NCBI GenBank assembly: GCA_007922305.1 | Contig: ML677348.1 | Location: 21,802,124-21,866,123, forward strand | Direction: 5' to 3' | Source of the DNA: Dermatemys mawii | Lineage: Eukaryota > Chordata > Testudines > Dermatemydidae | Length of the DNA stretch: 64,000 bases | Program-made: the position numbers and the translations under genes | The notes under the pieces: model-generated | The model's database searches: none | What the model saw: only the letters and a program-made list of their open reading frames with translations | What the model was told of the DNA's origin: nothing | In this document: one piece after another, positions 60,379-64,000 of the stretch | Position numbering within the stretch: the stretch's first letter is position 1 | Layout of the letters: the number at the start of each line of letters is the position of its first letter

Positions 60379-63151
60379 GTGAGCGCCGGGGGGGGAGGAA
60401 GGGGGGGGGGCGCCGGGGCGCTGCGGGACCGGCCGCGCCGCCAGGGCCCCGCGCATGAGCAGGCCGGGCGGGGAATGCGGAGCTCTGCGGCGGGGGAGGG
60501 GAGCGGCCCGGCGGGGAGCGGCCGGGGGCGGCGCCTAGGCCGCGGGGAGGAGGGGCCGGGACCGGGGGAGGGGAGAGGAGCTGGAGTGTGGGGGAGGGGA
60601 GGGGGATGGCGGGGCTGGAGCCGGTGCGGTGGGGGGGGGGACCGGGCCGCGCTGACGCCGCGCTCTCCCCGCAGAGGATGAGATGTTCTCCGATATCTAC
60701 CGCATGCGGGAGGTGGCCAACGGGCTCTGCTTGGAAGTGGAGGGGAAGGTGAGTCACCGCGGCAGGGCCCGGCCGGGTGGGGTGGGGGAGGGACACGTGT
60801 CCTGCCGCCGCAGCCCGGGAGCTGCTGGGGCCGCCGCTCCCTGCCCGGGCGCGGAGCTCGGCGCTCACCCCCCGTCCCCGCCGGCGGCTCTCGCCAGGGG
60901 TCAGCCGCTCCGCGGGGTCACCAGCGAGGCTGTCTGGGACCTCGTGGGCCCCTAGCATCAGCTGCTCGCTGGGCCCTGCTGCGGGAGGGGAGGCCGGTTC
61001 AGGAGCGAAGCTGCTATGGGGGGGGGGGACAGCTCATTGGTTTGAGCGTTGGCCTGCTAAAGGCAGGGTTGTGAGTTCAATCCTGGAGGGGGCCATTGAG
61101 GGATCTGGGCAAAAAATCTGTCGGATGATTTAGGTGGGGATTGGTCCGGCTTGGAGCAGAGCGTTTTGGGCTAATCTCCTGAGGTCGCTTCCCACCCTGA
61201 TAGTCTGACCCTCACAGAGGTAACCGCTTAGTTTAGCATAACAAGGGGAGGAGGTGGCAAGAATTTCATCTGAAAGTAGCTCACCACCTTTTGGTTTTTC
61301 CTGCTAGCAGATCACTGAACTCTGGTTTTTAGTCCTTTCCTGAAGCGATTAACAGCCTGACTTGTTGCTAGTGACTAAAGGGAAGCAAACCACCGAAGTG
61401 ACTGCTGTGTGTGGGAATACCCCAGCTAGAGGGTTGACCTATCTGAGAATACTTCAGCTCCAGTAGCATGTGTAGCTTTTGGAGGTGGTTTATCAGTCTT
61501 ATCAGGACTTAATACAGAACTAGTATCCCAGTACTGACAGATCTTTAACCTGTATGGCTGTACTAGCCCTACTCATCGGATAGGATAGTCTTAGGAATTC
61601 ATTGCTGCTGTTGTTAAATAATGGGGTAGTTCTGTAGTCCACTTTGACTCTAAAATGAGCAGTTCCTGAGTTGACTGACAGCAGCAGTGTGGCTGAGTTA
61701 ATGGTGCTTTTCTAAACAGTGTAAGTATCATTTGATTCTGTAAAAAGAACAAAAGTCATTGTGGCACCTTAGAGACTAAATTCGTTAGTCCTTGTGGCCC
61801 CTTAGAGACTCCTTGTTCTTTTTGCAGATGCAGACTAACATGGCTACTACTCTGACATTTGATTCTGTGGCCCTTTTCTCTAATAAGCTTTTGATTTTCT
61901 CTTTAAATCCAGATGGTCACCAGGACAGAGGGTCAGATTGCTGATGCTTTAATTGGTGGAAATGCCTCCTCAGAAACTACTGATGAAGGAACAGATCCCA
62001 CAGTTATCACTGGTGTCGATATAGTAATAAATCATCATCTTCAGGAAACTAGCTTTACAAAAGAGTCCTACAAGAAGTATATTAAGGACTACATGAAAGC
62101 GTAAGTGAAAATTGGTGTTGCCCTAGAACTCGCCTGAGAATAGTACATCATGAATTTCACCTTCTTGGGTATCATATTCTCTAAAGCAAGTATAGGTCAT
62201 GGTAGATGCTGGTATGTGTTGTGATCAGTTTGACACTTGAATAACTTCAGTGCATCTGACAAAGTGGGTTTTAGCCCACACAAGCTTATACCTGAATAAA
62301 TTTGTTCTTTTCTAAGATACCACAAAGACTCATTGTTGGTGCTCCAATAGTTTGCCATCATTTGAGACTCAAAGTATAGGGGAGCACTTCAGAAAATGGT
62401 CTTGTTCATGAGGGTAGGTCTTACCCTTTCCTTCCTGTTCCAGTCTTGATGTGGAAAACAGAAATTTTTCCTCTACCCCACATGGTGAGGCTTGATTCGC
62501 TAACACTATAGGCCTCATTGCCTGAGATCAGAGGCATTCTAGAACTAGTAAGTCTAGAATATTTGCAGGTAAATAAAGTTTATAACACAAGCAATCTAGA
62601 TTTCCAGGAAGCTCTTAAATTTGACACAACAGAAAATGTTTCATTGCCTAAAATTATGCATGTAACTAAACTGTTCTAATTATCCAACTGTCCAGTATCC
62701 AGACTTGTAACTTTCTCCCCTCTAAGTGACAGGTGTTCCCTCCAAATTGGGAGTCTCATCTTGGGCCACTTGTGTATGGGTTTTTTGCTTGGAACGGTGC
62801 TCTTGCTGCTATGGAACTCTGCCTACTCTCCACATATCCATGAAAGTACTGTTAGCTGCTTTTTGAACAGCCAGAGCATTTTGCCTTGCAAATGTCAGTA
62901 GTCAGGGAGCTGGGGGTATTAGGAATGCTGCCGAGCAGAGGCTCGGCAACAGGAGGCAGACTTCACCATGGGCATGAAGTGACACTGGGCTGCTGAACTC
63001 CTTTGTTGTTAGATTCTAGTTAAGAGCTGGTTTTCTTTCTCTCAGAATCAAAGCCAGACTTGAGGAACACAAGCCAGACAGAGTAAAGCCTTTCATGACG
63101 GGGGCTGCAGAACAAGTCAAAAACATCCTTGCGAACTTCAAAAATTACCAA
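60351..63151 (+). CDS. TPT1: TPT1 (TCTP), first four coding exons
   Basis: Gene-level entry; exons are listed separately. TPT1 encodes the translationally controlled tumor protein, an abundant, conserved cytosolic protein of about 172 residues with a Mss4-like fold that binds calcium and tubulin and acts in growth and survival control. The visible exons give 132 codons without frameshift, ending ..FKNYQ; the rest (about 39 residues starting FFIGEN in vertebrates) lies to the right. The TCTP signature region is present, from IGGNASSE in the acidic loop to the stretch [20 protein letters not shown]. One residue fewer than mammals is inferred in the acidic loop. The start ATG at 60351 has a strong context (gccgccatga). 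The promoter carries TATA and 5'TOP. The gene is head to head with SLC25A30. Confidence 0.97.
60675..60748 (+). CDS. TPT1: TPT1 coding exon 2 (residues 10-34)
   Basis: 74 nt, acceptor ccccgcag, donor gtgagt. Split Gln10 then [20 protein letters not shown] and VEGK. Confidence 0.96.
61018..61210 (+). mobile_element. tRNA-derived SINE with CR1-like tail
   Basis: In TPT1 intron 2. Pol III boxes: A box near 61038-61052 (tggtttgagcgttgg) and B box at 61067-61083 (ggttgtgagttcaatcc). The 3' part (ctcctgaggtcgcttcccac, then cctgatagtctg) resembles a CR1 end, the expected partner LINE. Confidence 0.8.
61742..61855. mobile_element. Fold-back Penelope fragment with 13-bp target duplication
   Basis: In TPT1 intron 2, flanked by catttgattctgt at 61729-61741 and 61856-61868. 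The left half holds reversed terminal-repeat sequence (aaaaagaacaa, caccttagagactaa) and the right half ends in the opposite direction (ttgttctttttgcag, cagactaacatggctac), so aaaaagaacaa and ttgttcttttt can pair. Confidence 0.8.
61913..62100 (+). CDS. TPT1: TPT1 coding exon 3 (residues 35-96 plus 2 nt)
   Basis: 188 nt, acceptor aaatccag, donor gtaagt. Begins [20 protein letters not shown], passes through the flexible acidic loop ([10 protein letters not shown]) and ends KYIKDYMK plus GC. Confidence 0.97.
62250..62335 (+). mobile_element. Penelope terminal fragment in TPT1 intron 3
   Basis: gcatctgacaaagtgggt and tttagcccacacaagctta, then the diverged tail taagataccacaaagac. Core is mutated (CTGACAA, ACAA). 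Confidence 0.75.
63046..63151 (+). CDS. TPT1: TPT1 coding exon 4 (residues 97-132)
   Basis: 106 nt, acceptor tctctcag, donor gtaagc. Completes Ala97, then [20 protein letters not shown] and on to ANFKNYQ, the helical hairpin. Confidence 0.96.
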
Positions 63152-63239
63152 GTAAGCATAAATAGCTTTAACTGTTTTTGTAGTATAAAACAAACGGATA
63201 CCAGCTGAGATTTGTCCTGCTATTGCAGACACCTTAGAA

Positions 63240-63822
63240 CGGGAGTGGGCAAACTTTTTGGCCTGAGGGCCACATCTCGTGTGCAAAATTATATGGAGGG
63301 CCGGATAGGGAAGGCCCTGCCCTTAATCTGGGCCCCCTACTGCTTCCTGCCCCCTGACTGCCCCCTCAGAATCCCCAAACCATCCAATCCCCAGACCTTG
63401 TCCCCTAACTGCCCCTTCTAGAGACCCCTAATCATCTCCCAGGACCCCACCCCCTACCCAATTCCCCTGCTCCCTGTCCTCTGACTGTCCCAACCCCTAT
63501 CCACCCTCCCACCCCAAACCACACCCCTTATCCAGCCAACCCTGCTCCCTGACTGCCCCCTCAGAGCCCCTCCCTCCCAACCACCACCCCGGAACTCCCC
63601 CCTTACCATAGCTGCTGGGTGTGGCTACAGGGAAGGTGGGAGCACGCAGCCCTGGCCCCCCAAGCACTACCCATGCAGCACGGCTCCTAGGCAGTGGGGA
63701 GCATGCAGCCCCAGCCCCTCAGCAGTGCCCAGATGGCGCAGCTCTGGGGAGGGGCCGGAGGCAGCCTACCCCACTGGGGGCCAGACAAGATGGGCTCACA
63801 GGCCATAGTTTGCCCACCCCTG
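63240..63822. mobile_element. hAT element, 583 bp, with near-exact 8-bp target duplication
   Basis: In TPT1 intron 4. Starts cgggagtgggcaaacttttt and ends tagtttgcccacccctg. Flanks ccttagaa (63232-63239) and ctttagaa (63823-63830) match at 7 of 8 positions. C-rich non-coding body; same family as 5121-5730. Confidence 0.88.
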
Positions 63823-63830
63823 CTTTAGAA

Positions 63831-64000
63831 ACTTTGAACCTCCTGACTGCTGCAAAGGGCAGTGGTTGGGGGAAGCCTTGAATCTACCTTTTTGCAGGCT
63901 GTCTTGTCCTACTTTATAAATGGCTCTAACGTGCTTGTTGCTGATCTCTTGTTGCTCCAGAAAGCTAATGGAGTTGACTTGACTCTTGACTTTCGCTGTC
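63831..64000 (+). other. TPT1 intron 4, right edge of window
   Basis: A pyrimidine-rich stretch ends in tgctccag at 63960, followed by open sequence (aaagctaatggagttgactt). This looks like an acceptor but does not start the expected TPT1 exon 5 (FFIGEN), so I leave it unassigned. Confidence 0.3.

Larger units (their letters stand above)
59990..61010. promoter_or_regulatory. TPT1 CpG island
   Basis: GC- and CpG-dense block around TPT1 exons 1-2. The long frames on both strands are by-products of base composition. Confidence 0.7.

Noticed and set aside
59796..60958. Frames of up to 220 codons around the TPT1 start
   Set aside because: The plus-strand 220-codon frame runs through the TPT1 promoter and exon 1 into the intron; the minus-strand frames are shadows of the same GC-rich sequence.
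63960..64000. Possible TPT1 exon 5
   Set aside because: The following codons read KANGVDLTLDF, not the FFIGEN block required after NYQ in TCTP.
1..64000. CRISPR arrays, operons, prophage or other prokaryotic features
   Set aside because: The window is intron-rich vertebrate DNA; no regularly spaced direct repeats or bacterial gene organisation were seen.

Overview
The window is vertebrate nuclear DNA, most likely from a turtle or a close non-avian sauropsid. That rests on three protein-coding genes with canonical GT-AG exons, whose proteins match COG3, SLC25A30 and TPT1 as I know them, and on a dense load of CR1 LINEs, a Penelope-like retroelement with GIY-YIG endonuclease, a CR1-tailed tRNA SINE, MIR-like SINEs and hAT, mariner and Harbinger DNA transposons. 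The species is inferred from repeat types; I could not run any search.

Layout. From 1053 to about 14150 lies the 5' half of COG3 on the minus strand: 11 coding exons giving 390 complete codons. The rest of the gene is off the left edge. Its CpG-island promoter is at 13.5-14.6 kb. After a gene-free gap (14.6-17.9 kb) comes SLC25A30, also on the minus strand: nine coding exons from 40190 down to 20856 that join to a complete 291-residue mitochondrial carrier, a long 3' UTR to about 17946, and a non-coding first exon with TATA box in a CpG island at 41.4-42.4 kb. From 42 to 60 kb there is no gene; this interval is a stack of nested transposons. At 60.2 kb the TPT1 promoter (CRE-like site, CCAAT, TATA, 5'TOP) starts a plus-strand gene whose first four coding exons (132 codons) are in the window; the last coding exon(s) lie beyond the right edge.

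The three genes are unrelated in function: COG3 is a Golgi tethering subunit, SLC25A30 a mitochondrial inner-membrane carrier, and TPT1 a cytosolic translation-regulated growth protein. They are neighbours by conserved synteny, not an operon. SLC25A30 and TPT1 are head to head about 18 kb apart; SLC25A30 and COG3 are tandem.

The most informative non-gene features are: (1) a phase-compatible, stop-terminated exon-like ORF inside COG3 intron 8; (2) a nearly full-length 3.2-kb Penelope-like element with both terminal repeats, in which a hammerhead-ribozyme-like core can be read, plus many solo fragments; (3) short fold-back Penelope fragments with 12-13 bp target-site duplications; (4) a 1.4-kb hAT element with exact 8-bp target duplication and a BED zinc finger remnant; (5) a 731-bp hAT element built internally from repeated palindromes; and (6) a Harbinger element split by CR1, hAT-like and mariner-like insertions.
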